Source: DAIOXA01 sp050949165
GTDB lineage: Bacteria; Bacillota; Proteinivoracia; UBA4975
Direction: 5' to 3'
DNA length: 64,000 nt
NCBI GenBank assembly: GCA_050949165.1
Contig: JBMNFF010000001.1
Coordinates: forward strand, 248,001-312,000
Shown: one piece after another, positions 49,534-57,593 of the stretch
Layout of the letters: each line of letters opens with the position of its first letter
Position numbering within the stretch: position 1 is the stretch's first letter
Notes under the pieces: generated by a model
Told to the model about the DNA's origin: nothing
Databases searched by the model: none
The model's input: only the letters and a program-made list of their open reading frames with translations
Program-made: the position numbers and the translations under genes

Positions 49534-50001
49534 ATCCCAAAAGTTTATGTCTATCACTGTTACGGTGGGTCCCATTCCTCGGTGACGGCAGCCGCCCTCC
49601 ATGTGGGGTTGTTGAGTCCGGATGCTAAACCCACCGGGCGGGTTCTCTTGAGCTTGCCCTATTTTGATACCCAGAAATCCCGGGACCACGGCATCCTGCA
49701 ATATGTCGGCAGCGATGAAGAGGGAAATCTGGTATTCTCGGTGGGCCTGGAGACTGCAGCACAACAGGCAGTGCGGGCCCTACGCAACCTCCTGGCCATT
49801 ACCGGGGCCGAGGCGCCGCCTTTTGTTTTCGTCGCCACCATGCCCGCCGTCAACCTGTGGATGAAGATTGGCGGAGTCTGCTCCCGGGTCTTTGGCCTCA
49901 AGGGAATCGGGCGGCCCTTGGTGATCTGGGGGATTCGTCGGGCCTACCCCGACCTGGTCAGGCTGGTGCAGGAGGTCAAGGGAAGGGAAGAGGGGGAGTA
50001 G
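49534..50001 (+). CDS. DUF3189 protein (first of two), non-canonical start, probably ATC
   Basis: Protein of 155 residues if started at ATC 49534. DUF3189 features: PKVYVYHCYGGSHSSVTAAALHVGLL, then LPYFDTQKSRDHGILQYVG, VVFSVGLE-like core and a C-terminal RPLVIWGIRRAYPDLVRLV. The frame is closed by TAA 49519-49521, and between that stop and GTG 49582 there is no ATG, GTG or TTG; starting at 49582 would delete the conserved YHCYGGSHSS. GGTGAT (49525-49530) matches the 3' part of a Shine-Dalgarno and gives correct spacing to ATC 49534 (ATC 49531 and GTC 49522 are alternatives). Function unknown; family is typical of spore formers. Confidence 0.8.
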   Translation: MPKVYVYHCYGGSHSSVTAAALHVGLLSPDAKPTGRVLLSLPYFDTQKSRDHGILQYVGSDEEGNLVFSVGLETAAQQAVRALRNLLAITGAEAPPFVFVATMPAVNLWMKIGGVCSRVFGLKGIGRPLVIWGIRRAYPDLVRLVQEVKGREEGE

Positions 50002-50002
50002 G

Positions 50003-50443
50003 ATGGTATTTTTTTATCACTGTTACCGGGGCGCCCACCTGTCCATAGTTGCCGCCGCCCTGCATCTCGGCAAGCTAGACTCCCGTTCCGGGATAAAAGA
50101 TATCCTGGAACTGGAGTATTTTGATAAGCTGCAAATTCAGGACCTGGGAATTCCCGTCCTGGCCGGCAGGGATCAGGACAATAATCCGGTGTACTTCCTG
50201 GGCCTGGGCCGGGGCAGCAGGATCTTTGCCCGCTTTGCCGGAAGCCTGACGGAAGAGCTGGAGCTGAAAGTCGAGTACAAGGCAGTGGACTGCTTGCCTT
50301 GCCTTACCCCGCTCATCCGAATCGGGGGCTTTATCTCGAGATACCGGCCCCTGCGCCGCATCGGCAGGACGCTGGCGGCCTGGGGTGTGCACAGGAACCT
50401 CAGGCAAATTGCCGCCTTGGTTTTGCATGCCAGGAGCAATTAA
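50003..50443 (+). CDS. DUF3189 protein (second of two)
   Basis: Paralogue of the preceding gene, 146 residues: MVFFYHCYRGAHLSIVAAALHLGKLD, EYFDKLQIQDLG, VYFLGLGRGSR and a C-terminal GRTLAAWGVHRNL helix. ATG 50003 follows AGAGGGGGAGTAGG right after the first gene, so the two are co-translated; the normal ATG here contrasts with its neighbour. Confidence 0.82.
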   Translation: MVFFYHCYRGAHLSIVAAALHLGKLDSRSGIKDILELEYFDKLQIQDLGIPVLAGRDQDNNPVYFLGLGRGSRIFARFAGSLTEELELKVEYKAVDCLPCLTPLIRIGGFISRYRPLRRIGRTLAAWGVHRNLRQIAALVLHARSN

Positions 50444-50451
50444 AGTATAAT
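50423..50451 (+). promoter_or_regulatory. sigma-A promoter before the DUF512 gene
   Basis: TTGCAT (50423-50428), 17 bases, TATAAT (50446-50451), overlapping the end of the second DUF3189 gene. Leader ~23 bases. Confidence 0.65.
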
Positions 50452-50480
50452 TCTGGTATGCTTAATCTTGAGGTGTTGTC

Positions 50481-51764
50481 ATGCTTATAATCAAGAAGGT
50501 TGAAGCCGGCGGCATCGGCGCCGAATTGGGGCTAGTGGCCGGAGACCGCATCCTCGCCCTCAACGGTCATGAGGCCAGGGATATCCTGGACTACTACTTT
50601 CACGTCACCGGTGAGGAAGTGAGCGTCCGGGTGGAGACCGGTTCCGGCCAGCTGCTGGAGTATGAAATCGAAAAGGACTACCAAGAAGATTTGGGGCTGG
50701 AATTTGAGCTGCGGCCCAGACAATGCCGCAATCAGTGCATCTTCTGCTTTATTGACCAACAGCCGCCAAATCTGCGGCAGACCCTCTATGTCAAGGACGA
50801 TGATTACCGCCTTTCCTTTCTCCACGGCAATTACATCACCCTGACCAACCTGAGCCGGCGGGATGTCCAGCGGATTGTCGGGGAAAGGATTTCTCCCCTG
50901 TACATCTCGATCCATGCCAGCGACCCGGCAGTTCGCTCAAAATTGCTGGGAAGAGACCAGGGCAGGGACGTCATGGAATTGCTGCGGCTCTTCGCCGGGG
51001 CGGGAATCACCTTCCACGGCCAGATAGTCCTCTGTCCCGGGTACAATGACGGAGCAGTGCTGGAGCAGACCCTGGCAGATCTGGCCGGCCTGGGAGAGGC
51101 CCTCCTCTCCTTGGCGGTGGTGCCGGTGGGCCTGACCAAGCACCGGGAGTATTTGCCTCCCCTGAGGCCGGTGACAGCTGGTATCGCCCGAAAGACCATC
51201 GAGCTCATCGACGCCTATCAGGAAAAATTCCTCCGGGACCTGGGACGGCGGGCGGTGTACGCCGCCGACGAATTCTACGTCCGGGCGGGACTGCCTGTCC
51301 CCGACGCCGATTACTATGAGGACTTTGCCCAACTGGAAAACGGTATCGGCCTGGTGCGCAGGACCCTGACTCAGGCAGAAAAGCTGAGGGAGATGGATGC
51401 CCAGATGACCAGACCCGGCCGCGTCCTGATCCTCACCGGCGTGGCGGCGGCGCCTACCATGGAAATTGTCGCCGCCGAACTCATGCGGGTCTTTCCAAAG
51501 CTCAAGATCCGCGTCCAGGCCGTGGAAAACCAATTCTTAGGGCCCCAGATAACCGTGGCCGGCCTCTTGACGGGGGCGGACATCCTGGAAGCCGCCGAGG
51601 CGGCTGGTGAATTCGACCTGTTCCTGGTCCCGGAGGCGGCGGTGCGGGCGGGCTGCTTTTTAGACGACTGCACGGTGGCGGATTTGGCCCGGGCATTGGA
51701 CAAACCTGTTCAGGCCACCGCCGATGTCCAAGATATCGTCGAGATCCTGGAAAGCGAGGTATAA
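50481..51764 (+). CDS. DUF512 PDZ/radical SAM-like iron-sulfur protein
   Basis: Protein of 427 residues conserved just before der in Clostridia. N-terminal PDZ-like domain (GGIGAELGLVAGDRILALNGHEARDILDY), a radical-SAM-type cluster motif CRNQCIFCFIDQQP (~residues 80-95), and a C-terminal DUF512 domain. The reaction is unknown. ATG 50481 after TTGAGGTGTTGTC. der starts 2 bp after its stop. Confidence 0.9.
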   Translation: MLIIKKVEAGGIGAELGLVAGDRILALNGHEARDILDYYFHVTGEEVSVRVETGSGQLLEYEIEKDYQEDLGLEFELRPRQCRNQCIFCFIDQQPPNLRQTLYVKDDDYRLSFLHGNYITLTNLSRRDVQRIVGERISPLYISIHASDPAVRSKLLGRDQGRDVMELLRLFAGAGITFHGQIVLCPGYNDGAVLEQTLADLAGLGEALLSLAVVPVGLTKHREYLPPLRPVTAGIARKTIELIDAYQEKFLRDLGRRAVYAADEFYVRAGLPVPDADYYEDFAQLENGIGLVRRTLTQAEKLREMDAQMTRPGRVLILTGVAAAPTMEIVAAELMRVFPKLKIRVQAVENQFLGPQITVAGLLTGADILEAAEAAGEFDLFLVPEAAVRAGCFLDDCTVADLARALDKPVQATADVQDIVEILESEV

Positions 51765-51766
51765 TA

Positions 51767-53077
51767 ATGGTACCAATTGTATCAGTAATCGGCCGTCCCA
51801 ATGTGGGCAAGTCGACTTTGTTCAATAAAATCATGCAGCGGCGGCTGGCCATTGTGGAGGACACCCCGGGGGTGACCCGGGATCGGCTCTATGCCACGAC
51901 AGACTGGAGTGGACACAGCTTCATGCTGGTGGATACCGGCGGCATTGTCTGGGATGACGACGATCCCCTGGCCCAGGCCGTAACCCGCCAGGCCGAAGAA
52001 GCAATTTACGAGAGCGACGCCATTATCTTCATGGTGGACGCCAAGACGGGCCTCACCGCCGAAGACCGGGAAGTGGCTTTGATGCTGCGCCGGAGCAATA
52101 AGCCCGTCATCCTAACCGTCAACAAAGTAGATAATTTTGCCCAGAGCGGCGAGTTACTGGCCGAGTTCTATGAACTGGGCCTGGGTGAACCCGTGCCCAT
52201 TTCCGCCGCCAATGGCTTGAATGTCGGCGACCTCCTGGACCAGGTCATCGGGCATTTTGAGCAAATCCCCGTTGAGGAAGAGGATGAGACCATTTCGGTG
52301 GCCCTGATTGGCCGCCCCAATGTGGGCAAGTCTTCCCTCTTCAACCGCCTGGTGGGCCAGGAGCGCTCGGTGGTCAGCGAGATTCCGGGAACCACCCGGG
52401 ATGCCATCGACACCCGGGTCGTTCATCAGGGCATCCCCTACACCTTCATAGATACGGCGGGACTGCGCAGGAAGAGCAGGTTGGCCTCGGGGATAGAGTA
52501 TTACAGCATGCTCCGGAGCATTCGAGCTGCAGAGCGCTGCGATATCGCCCTCCTGGTCCTTGATGGCCGAGAAGGCTTGACGGAACAAGACAAGCGCATC
52601 GCCGGCATCGCCCACGAGGCCGGCAAGGCAGTGATCATCATCGTCAACAAGTGGGATCTCGTGGAAAAGGAAACCAATACCATGGCAGAGTTTAGGAAGG
52701 AATTGCGCAATCAGCTGCAGTTCCTGGATTACGCCAATATCGAGTTCCTGTCGGCCCTGACCGGGGCCAGGCTGCACCGCCTCTTTCCCCTGATCAGAGA
52801 CACCATGGAACAATATCAGCGCCGTATCGGCACTGGCCTCCTCAATGACCTGCTCAACGACGCCGTCCTGACCAATCCGCCCTCGGCCAAGGGCAAGAAG
52901 ATCAAGATCTACTACATCACCCAGGTGGGGGTAAAGCCGCCGAAGTTTGTCCTCTTTGCCAACAGCCCGGAACTGGTGCACTTCTCCTGGCTGCGCTATT
53001 TGGAGAACCGGATTCGTGAGGCCTTTGGCTTTGCCGGGACGCCCATTCACTTTATCACCAGAAGGAGGGGGGAGTAG
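51767..53077 (+). CDS. der: GTPase Der (EngA)
   Basis: Double-GTPase for 50S assembly; 436 residues. First G domain G1 GRPNVGKSTL at ~8, second G1 GRPNVGKSSL at ~182, each with DTxG and NKxD motifs, and a C-terminal KH-like domain ending FGFAGTPIHFITRRR. ATG with GAGGTATAATA upstream. plsY, which lies between der and gpsA in many Bacillota, is absent. Confidence 0.97.
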   Translation: MVPIVSVIGRPNVGKSTLFNKIMQRRLAIVEDTPGVTRDRLYATTDWSGHSFMLVDTGGIVWDDDDPLAQAVTRQAEEAIYESDAIIFMVDAKTGLTAEDREVALMLRRSNKPVILTVNKVDNFAQSGELLAEFYELGLGEPVPISAANGLNVGDLLDQVIGHFEQIPVEEEDETISVALIGRPNVGKSSLFNRLVGQERSVVSEIPGTTRDAIDTRVVHQGIPYTFIDTAGLRRKSRLASGIEYYSMLRSIRAAERCDIALLVLDGREGLTEQDKRIAGIAHEAGKAVIIIVNKWDLVEKETNTMAEFRKELRNQLQFLDYANIEFLSALTGARLHRLFPLIRDTMEQYQRRIGTGLLNDLLNDAVLTNPPSAKGKKIKIYYITQVGVKPPKFVLFANSPELVHFSWLRYLENRIREAFGFAGTPIHFITRRRGE

Positions 53078-53078
53078 G

Positions 53079-54101
53079 GTGCAAACTAAGGATATCGCCG
53101 TACTTGGCGCGGGCGGCTGGGGCACCGCCGTCGCCCTGGTCCTGGCCAGGAAGGGCCATAAGGTGACCATCTGGGCCCGGCGACCGGAATTTTGCGCCTA
53201 CCTGCAGCAACAGCGGGAGAACAGCCAGTACCTTCCCGGGGTGTTGCTGCCCTCAAAAATCGAGATTACCAGTGACCTCGGCGCCGCCGTCTCCAGCAAG
53301 GAGGTGGTGGTCATCGCCACCCCCGCCAAGGCCGTCCGGACCACCATCGAGGCCTGTAAAGATCACCTGGACAGCCGCCCCGTCATCGTAAGCCTCAGCA
53401 AGGGCTTCGAACGGGAGACCTTTCTCCGCTGCTCTCAGGTGCTGGCCGAGGTTACCGGCGATGCGGGGAGGATTGTGGTCCTCAGCGGTCCCAACCACGC
53501 CGAAGAGGTGGCCCGGGACATCCCCACCGCCACCGTGGTGGCTGGCAACGATCCTGTTACAGCCGAGCTGGTTCAGGAAATCTTTATGACGCCCAAGTTC
53601 AGAGTGTACACCAACCCGGATATCATCGGCGTGGAGGTGGCGGGGGCGCTGAAGAACATCATTGCCCTGGCTGCCGGTGTCTGCGACGGTTTGGGCTATG
53701 GTGACAACTCCAAGGCAGCCCTGATGACCCGGGGGATTGCCGAAATCGCCCGAATGGGGGTCAAACTGGGGGCCCAACCCCTGACCTTTGCCGGCCTGGC
53801 GGGAATCGGGGACCTCATCGCCACCTGTACCAGCAAGCACAGCCGCAACTGGCGAACGGGCTTTGCCCTGGGCAAGGGAGAGAGCCTGGAATCCATTCTG
53901 GGCAGAACCGGGATGGTGGTGGAGGGGGTTGCTACCACCGAGGCTGCCGCCCAGCTGGCCCAGAAGCTGGAGGTCAGCATGCCCATTACCACCGCCCTCT
54001 GGGAAGTGATTTTCGCCTGCAAATCGCCCCATCAGGCGGTAAGCGAGCTGATGATGCGAGGCAAGGCCAATGAAATTGAAGAAATTGACGTAAACCAATA
54101 G
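53079..54101 (+). CDS. gpsA: glycerol-3-phosphate dehydrogenase [NAD(P)+]
   Basis: Makes sn-glycerol-3-phosphate for phospholipids; 340 residues. Rossmann motif VLGAGGWGTAVALVLA, SLSKGFE, SGPNHAEEVAR, the catalytic Lys in GALKNIIALAAGVCDGLGYGDN and GIGDLIATCTSKHSRN. GTG 53079 follows GGAGGGGGGAGTAGG, 1 bp after the der stop; a longer frame inside der is rejected. Confidence 0.96.
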   Translation: MQTKDIAVLGAGGWGTAVALVLARKGHKVTIWARRPEFCAYLQQQRENSQYLPGVLLPSKIEITSDLGAAVSSKEVVVIATPAKAVRTTIEACKDHLDSRPVIVSLSKGFERETFLRCSQVLAEVTGDAGRIVVLSGPNHAEEVARDIPTATVVAGNDPVTAELVQEIFMTPKFRVYTNPDIIGVEVAGALKNIIALAAGVCDGLGYGDNSKAALMTRGIAEIARMGVKLGAQPLTFAGLAGIGDLIATCTSKHSRNWRTGFALGKGESLESILGRTGMVVEGVATTEAAAQLAQKLEVSMPITTALWEVIFACKSPHQAVSELMMRGKANEIEEIDVNQ

Positions 54102-54129
54102 TCCCCACGGAAAATTTGTCCTCCTCCGG

Positions 54130-54163
54130 GCATACAACCATTTTTTGCACATATATATAATGT
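54130..54163 (+). promoter_or_regulatory. candidate sigma-E-type promoter of spoIVA
   Basis: CATACAA (54131-54137) and CATATATA (54150-54157) with an AT-rich context. The boxes are imperfect for sigma-E; spoIVA is a sigma-E gene in Bacillus, which is the reason to propose it. Confidence 0.4.
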
Positions 54164-54199
54164 GAGCAAAACCGGATATTTGTAAGGGGGAGGAGTAAA

Positions 54200-55681
54200 G
54201 TGGCAGAACATAGCTTATACCATGATATTGCCAGGAGAACCGGTGGAGACATCTACCTGGGCGTCGTCGGCCCTGTCCGGACAGGAAAGTCAACATTCAT
54301 CAAAAAGTTCATGGAACTAATGGTCATTCCCAATATCCTGAATGAGCAGGATCGTCTGCGGGCGGTGGATGAACTTCCGCAAAGCAGCGGCGGCAGGACG
54401 ATAACCACCACGGAACCGAAATTCATACCCGATGAGGCCGTGGAGGTTCAATTTGAAGATAGCTTTACCATGCGGGTTCGCCTGGTGGATTGTGTTGGCT
54501 ACACTGTGGACAGCGCCTTGGGTTATTCCGACGAGCGGGGAGAGCGCATGGTAATGTCGCCCTGGGCCGATGAGGAGATCCCGTTTCAACAGGCTGCCGA
54601 AATAGGGACGCGGAAGGTGATAATCGACCATTCCACCCTGGGTCTGGTGATCACCACCGACGGCTCCTTCAGCGAGCTGCCCCGGGAAGACTTTGCCGAA
54701 CCCGAGGCCCGCATCGTCGAAGAGCTCAAGCAAATTGGCAAGCCCTTCGTGATCTTGCTGAACTCCAACCAGCCCGATGCCAGCTCTTCCCTGGAGTTGA
54801 GGAATGAACTGCAGGAAAAATACCAGGCGCCGGTTATCCTCTGCAACTGCCTGCGCCTGGACAAAAAGACGGTGGACACCATCCTCAAGGAGGCCTTGTA
54901 CGAATTCCCCATCAGCCAGATCAACTTCATCCTGCCCGACTGGATCGAGGTGCTGGATGATGACCATTGGCTGAAGGTGAGCTATAAAGACATCATCACC
55001 GGAATCATGGAGCACACCGGCAAGGTCCGGGAGCTGCGCAAAGCCCTGGAACCCATCAGTACCGAATTCGACTATGTCTCCCGGGTAAACCTCAGCCATC
55101 TGGACCTGGGCAACGGCGAAGCGGAAATTCGCTTTGAATGTCCGCCGGAACTCTTCTATACAATCCTCTCCGAGACAACTGGCTATGAAATAGATAATGC
55201 CGGCGAGCTCTTTAAGCAGATGAAGTCCCTGGTCCGGGCCAAGCGGGAGTATGACAAGATAGAGGACGCCTTCATCTCAGCCAGGTCCACGGGCTATGGC
55301 GTGGTGCCGCCATCCCTGGACGAGATGGCCCTGGATGAGCCCGAAATCATCCGCCAGGGAACCAGATTCGGCGTGCGCCTCCGGGCCACAGCGCCCTCCT
55401 ACCACCTGATTCGTGTGGACGTGGAATCCGAGTTCGCGCCCATCGTCGGGTCGGAAAAGCAGAGCGAGGACCTGGTCAACTACCTGTTGGACGAATTCGA
55501 GGACGACCCGGAAAAGATCTGGGAATCCAACATGTTTGGAAAATCCTTACACTCCCTGGTCAAAGAGGGTATCCAGACCAAGCTGAGCAATCTGCCGCCC
55601 AGCGCCCAGGCAAAGCTCCAGGAAACCCTGGAAAAGATCGTCAACGAAGGCAGCGGCGGTTTAATAGCGATTATCCTGTGA
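54200..55681 (+). CDS. spoIVA: SpoIVA, spore coat basement-layer ATPase
   Basis: ATP-driven polymer that forms the base of the spore coat on the forespore; 493 residues, as in Bacillus (492). Walker A GPVRTGKSTFIKKFME at ~23-38, the TRAFAC-type switch region LVDCVGYTVDSALGYSDE and a C-terminal hydrophobic tail GGLIAIIL that anchors it through SpoVM. GTG 54200 follows AAGGGGGAGGAG. It stands alone with its own terminator. Confidence 0.98.
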   Translation: MAEHSLYHDIARRTGGDIYLGVVGPVRTGKSTFIKKFMELMVIPNILNEQDRLRAVDELPQSSGGRTITTTEPKFIPDEAVEVQFEDSFTMRVRLVDCVGYTVDSALGYSDERGERMVMSPWADEEIPFQQAAEIGTRKVIIDHSTLGLVITTDGSFSELPREDFAEPEARIVEELKQIGKPFVILLNSNQPDASSSLELRNELQEKYQAPVILCNCLRLDKKTVDTILKEALYEFPISQINFILPDWIEVLDDDHWLKVSYKDIITGIMEHTGKVRELRKALEPISTEFDYVSRVNLSHLDLGNGEAEIRFECPPELFYTILSETTGYEIDNAGELFKQMKSLVRAKREYDKIEDAFISARSTGYGVVPPSLDEMALDEPEIIRQGTRFGVRLRATAPSYHLIRVDVESEFAPIVGSEKQSEDLVNYLLDEFEDDPEKIWESNMFGKSLHSLVKEGIQTKLSNLPPSAQAKLQETLEKIVNEGSGGLIAIIL

Positions 55682-55683
55682 AA

Positions 55684-55715
55684 AGGCGCATTTCAAATTT
55701 GCGCCTCATTTTTTT
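55684..55715 (+). terminator. intrinsic terminator after spoIVA
   Basis: AGGCGCA/TGCGCCT stem (55684-55690 with 55700-55706), nine-base loop, then CATTTTTTT. Confidence 0.85.
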
Positions 55716-55730
55716 CACATTTTTAGATGG

Positions 55731-55759
55731 TTGACAAAGCCGCTGTAAGTAAGTAAAAT
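55731..55759 (+). promoter_or_regulatory. sigma-A promoter of tRNA-Pro
   Basis: TTGACA (55731-55736), 17 bases, TAAAAT (55754-55759): near-consensus. The tRNA starts 15 bases after the -10 box. Confidence 0.85.
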
Positions 55760-55774
55760 GGTATATGTTCGGTT

Positions 55775-55851
<77 letters not shown>

Positions 55852-55885
55852 TTTTATACAAATAAAATCCCGTAGCTCTATGATA

Positions 55886-55905
55886 TGCTCCCCTTTGGGT
55901 AGACA
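55886..55905 (+). repeat. left terminal inverted repeat of the IS
   Basis: TGCTCCCCTTTGGGTAGACA. Its reverse complement matches 57574-57593 at 15 of 20 positions. The CCCCTTTG part also pairs with the orfA ribosome binding site. Confidence 0.8.
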
Positions 55906-55933
55906 CCTGAAATAACTAAAATTCAGGACTACA

Positions 55934-55943
55934 CAAAGGGGGG
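55934..55943 (+). promoter_or_regulatory. orfA ribosome binding site complementary to the IS left end
   Basis: CAAAGGGGGG. CAAAGGGG (55934-55941) is the exact complement of CCCCTTTG in the left end (55890-55897), with an inner hairpin CCTGAA/TTCAGG (55906-55911, 55922-55927) in between. Confidence 0.6.
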
Positions 55944-55949
55944 TTTTCT

Positions 55950-56633
55950 ATGGGAAGGAAAAGTTATATCAGTCATAAGAAAAAAATTAAAGCCGTTGAA
56001 AAATATCTTCGAGGAGAAGGCAGCCAAGAAAGCATAGCACATGAATTTGGAGTAGGTTGTGCTAGCTTTCGGCAGTGGCTAGCAAATTATGAAAGCATGG
56101 GGCCAGCTGGGCTAGTAAACACCCATACGAACAACAGGTACAGTGTCGAATTAAAAACTGCAGCAGTAGAGGCGTATCTCCAGGGACAGGGAAGCTTACA
56201 AGAGATATGTAAGCGGTTAAGTATACGTAGTCCAAAGCAGCTCAGGGATTGGATAAAAGTGTATAATGGTCATAAAGATTTTCGGGCCACTGGCCTGGGG
56301 AGGGGGATCTATATGACCAAAGGACGGAAGACCACGTTAGAAGAGCGGATTGAAATTGTCAGTTACTGCATAGCCAAAGGTAAAGACTATGCTGCGACTA
56401 TTGAGAAGTACAAAGTTTCCTACTCGCAAATATACAGCTGGGTGCGAAGCTATGAAGCAAAGGGTCCCGATGGTCTCATTGACAGGCGCGGGAAACTGAA
56501 GTCACCGGAGGAAATGACTGAAGAAGAGCTTCTGCATGCGAAAATCAAAATGCTTAATGCAGAGATTAAGCACAAGGATATGGAGATTGCTGTGCTAAAA
56601 AAGCTCCAAGAGATAGAAAGGAGGCAACGCTAA
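55950..56633 (+). CDS. IS3-family transposase OrfA
   Basis: DNA-binding part of the transposase, 227 residues, with three helix-turn-helix units (KIKAVEKYLRGEGSQESIAHEFGV; LKTAAVEAYLQGQGSLQEI; RIEIVSYCIAKGKDYAATIEKY) and a C-terminal leucine-rich coiled coil. This repeat-rich OrfA is typical of the IS150 group. ATG follows AAAGGGGGGTTTTCT. Most ribosomes stop at the TAA 56631-56633; some shift frame at 56597-56603 to make OrfAB. Confidence 0.92.
   Translation: MGRKSYISHKKKIKAVEKYLRGEGSQESIAHEFGVGCASFRQWLANYESMGPAGLVNTHTNNRYSVELKTAAVEAYLQGQGSLQEICKRLSIRSPKQLRDWIKVYNGHKDFRATGLGRGIYMTKGRKTTLEERIEIVSYCIAKGKDYAATIEKYKVSYSQIYSWVRSYEAKGPDGLIDRRGKLKSPEEMTEEELLHAKIKMLNAEIKHKDMEIAVLKKLQEIERRQR
56597..56603 (+). 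other. programmed -1 frameshift site of the IS
   Basis: A AAA AAG in the X XXY YYZ arrangement relative to the orfA frame (CTA AAA AAG). The -1 frame is open from here into orfB without a stop. An AGGAGG-like sequence 16 bases downstream and pairing nearby could tune the shift. Confidence 0.8.
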
Positions 56634-56650
56634 GCGGAGTTCGTCAGGAG

Positions 56651-57517
56651 GTGCTTTATCTGACCGTCCAAGAGTTACACGAAAAAGAAAAATTCCCAAC
56701 AGAGAACATCTGCAAGATATTAGAGCTAAACAGGTCATCCTATTATAAATGGCTCCACCGCAGCAAGAGTGCTCGGGAGCGTGAGAACAAGGACCTGGTC
56801 CACAAGCTTGGTTATCTCTATGCCGAATTCAATGGAACCTATGGGTACAGGCGGCTGGCTGACGAATTGAATGCTAGAAACAAGACTAATTACAACTACA
56901 AGCGTATATACCGTCTTACCCAACTGGTTGGCTTAAAAGCAGTTATCAGGAGGAAACGTCCACATTACCAGCGCTCCACGCCAGAAGTTACAGCAGAGAA
57001 TATCCTAAATCGTGATTTCACAGCAGAAAACCTCAACGAGAAGTGGCTTAGCGACGTTACCGAAATGAAGTACGGGAATGAAAAGCTATATCTGAGTGCA
57101 ATTCTTGACCTCAAAGATATGGGTATTGTCTCTTACGCCATTGGTCGCCACAACAATAACAGGCTAGTTTTTGACACCTTTGATCTTGCTGTTTCTAAGT
57201 ACCCTGACGCTCACCCACTGTTTCATAGTGATCGGGGATTCCAATATACATCTAGGCAATTCAAAACCAGGCTGAACAATGCAGGGATGATACAAAGTAT
57301 GTCACGTGCTGGTCGCTGCATTGACAACGGTCCCATGGAGGGATTCTGGGGAATCCTCAAATGCGAAATGTACCATCTTAGTACCTTCAAAGATTATGAC
57401 AGCCTGGCAACAGCTATTGAGGAATACATACACTTCTATAATTATGAACGGCGGCAGAGGAAGCTGGGGAAACTCGCCCCATTGAGCTACCGCCAATTGG
57501 TCGAAAGTACAGCATAG
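56651..57517 (+). CDS. IS3-family transposase OrfB (DDE integrase domain)
   Basis: Catalytic part of the transposase, 288 residues from GTG 56651. An HTH_21 region (FNGTYGYRRLADELN) precedes the rve core with the acidic triad: Asp in SDVTEM, Asp in FHSDRG and Glu in GPMEGFWGILKCEM; the end FYNYERRQRKLGKLAPLSYR is typical. It lies in the -1 frame relative to orfA and is most likely made as an OrfAB fusion; independent start at GTG 56651 after GTCAGGAG is also possible. Confidence 0.93.
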   Translation: MLYLTVQELHEKEKFPTENICKILELNRSSYYKWLHRSKSARERENKDLVHKLGYLYAEFNGTYGYRRLADELNARNKTNYNYKRIYRLTQLVGLKAVIRRKRPHYQRSTPEVTAENILNRDFTAENLNEKWLSDVTEMKYGNEKLYLSAILDLKDMGIVSYAIGRHNNNRLVFDTFDLAVSKYPDAHPLFHSDRGFQYTSRQFKTRLNNAGMIQSMSRAGRCIDNGPMEGFWGILKCEMYHLSTFKDYDSLATAIEEYIHFYNYERRQRKLGKLAPLSYRQLVESTA

Positions 57518-57520
57518 AAA

Positions 57521-57549
57521 GCTGGACCCCGTTATTAACGAAGTCCAGC
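57521..57549 (+). terminator. hairpin at the end of the IS transposase unit
   Basis: GCTGGAC/GTCCAGC seven-base stem with an inner CGTTA/TAACG pairing. Only a weak T run follows, so termination is uncertain. Confidence 0.5.
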
Positions 57550-57573
57550 CAAATACTTTTTGCTTATTTCATC

Positions 57574-57593
57574 TGTCTACTTGACAGGGAGCA
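57574..57593 (-). repeat. right terminal inverted repeat of the IS
   Basis: TGTCTACTTGACAGGGAGCA, partner of the left repeat at 55886-55905. Confidence 0.8.

Larger units (their letters stand above)
55886..57593 (+). mobile_element. IS3-family (IS150-group) insertion sequence, complete
   Basis: Element of about 1.7 kb with imperfect 20-base terminal inverted repeats (15 of 20 positions match) that start TG and end CA, two overlapping transposase frames with a -1 slippage site, and a hairpin downstream of orfB. It looks intact and potentially active. No 3-4 base target duplication is visible (ATA on the left, GTT on the right), so it may have recombined or the ends may differ by a few bases. 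Confidence 0.88.

Noticed and set aside
49493..49585. ATG 49493 as start of the first DUF3189 gene
   Set aside because: It is in a different frame, has no SD and runs to a stop at about 49585 after 30 codons. A frameshift would be needed.
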